Below, in pieces: positions 4,941 through 5,179 of a DNA stretch of 5,179 bases (position 1 is its first letter; each line of letters opens with the position of its first letter). The position numbers were made by a program, and so were the translations under genes. A model generated the notes under the pieces. The model made no database searches. It saw nothing but the letters and a program-made list of their open reading frames with translations, and was not told where the DNA came from. Source of the stretch: Clostridia bacterium (lineage in GTDB: Bacteria > Bacillota > Clostridia > Christensenellales > Borkfalkiaceae); NCBI GenBank assembly GCA_021205485.1, contig JAJPXK010000062.1, positions 1-5,179 of the forward strand, given 5' to 3'.

Positions 4941-5179
4941 GTTTTGCACGATATTCTCTGCATAGTCAGAAAGTGTCATACTGTTAGACATATTAACGCC
5001 TGTCAGATTTTCATTGGAGGACAAACCATGTCCAAATAAATCCTCATAAACATATCCAGAGTCGCGCCCATCCGGCCTTGTATGCGCCAGCGACGGATAC
5101 GCGGCAAATTCCGCAGCTCTGACCGCAGCCCCCTGATTCATAAACTTCTTGACCGTATATTCTTCAAGCCCGTTTTCAA

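Larger units (their letters stand above)
4785..5179 (-). pseudogene. CAP-domain (SCP/PR-1-like) protein, C-terminal part, interrupted by in-frame TAG
   Basis: The gene enters from beyond the right edge, so its start is not visible; the open frame reads through to 5179 and the Met at 5141-5139 is internal. Before the TAG it encodes AAVRAAEFAAYPSLAHTRPDGR, close to the VRAxE...SHTRPDG signature of bacterial CAP domains, then ENLTG and YAENIVQN. The TAG at 4938-4940 follows. The next 50 codons, ending at TAA 4785-4787, read KDSAGHNATLLHKSPYYIGCGVC and onward, the usual CAP ending (W-x-x-SxGH-x-x-x-LL...xIGxG). The TAG therefore stands where Trp is expected. If translation stops there, the product (about 80 residues in view) lacks the second conserved His and the last strands and probably does not fold. 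Bacterial CAP proteins are generally secreted; their substrates are mostly unknown. No other damage is visible, and the terminator is intact, so the lesion is recent or the codon is read through. The domain call is strong; the pseudogene status is inferred. Confidence 0.85.

Noticed and set aside
1..5179. CRISPR array, tRNA, rRNA or insertion sequence
   Set aside because: No regularly spaced repeats of suitable length, no tRNA-like cloverleaf, no rRNA-like sequence and no transposase coding were found on either strand.

Overview
The window looks like an accessory region from a low- to mid-GC Firmicute, most likely a gut Clostridia relative. The signs are strong AGGAGG-type ribosome binding sites, sigma-A promoters with 17-bp spacers, a TTG start, a MobV/Pre relaxase of Firmicutes type, a SpaA/CnaB-fold secreted protein and a bacterial CAP-domain protein. 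The taxonomic placement is inference from gene content; no marker gene is present.

Layout. Positions 1-214 hold no gene I can support, only a GC-rich hairpin that may end an upstream transcript. A strong promoter (TTGACA-17-TATATT, 215-243) then drives a two-gene plus-strand mobilization operon. The first gene is a compact 246-aa MobV relaxase (386-1126, TTG start). The second is a VirD4/TraG-type coupling ATPase (1132-2499), whose start lies 5 bp past the relaxase stop. Together they would nick and pilot DNA to a conjugation channel; no channel genes are visible, so the element is either mobilizable or continues outside the window. A hairpin at 2506-2541 with T tracts on both sides serves as a shared bidirectional terminator.

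Convergent to the operon, on the minus strand, lies a 604-aa secreted protein (2556-4370). It has a signal peptide, about 440 residues that I do not recognise, and one C-terminal SpaA/CnaB-like domain, with no LPXTG anchor. It has its own promoter (TTGACA-17-TAAGTT), an 80-nt leader with overlapping palindromes that could be an operator, and a good ribosome binding site. It is bracketed by terminators, so it is a free-standing transcription unit next to the transfer genes.

At the right edge, also on the minus strand, is the C-terminal part of a CAP (SCP/PR-1-like) protein. Its reading frame stops at a TAG (4938-4940), but the same frame continues for 50 more codons that encode the missing CAP C-terminus, including the Gly-His motif. 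It ends at TAA (4785-4787), followed by a clean terminator hairpin. The TAG sits where the family usually has Trp, so a single TGG-to-TAG change explains it. This is the most striking observation in the window: a recent nonsense allele or, less likely, a suppressed or recoded amber codon.
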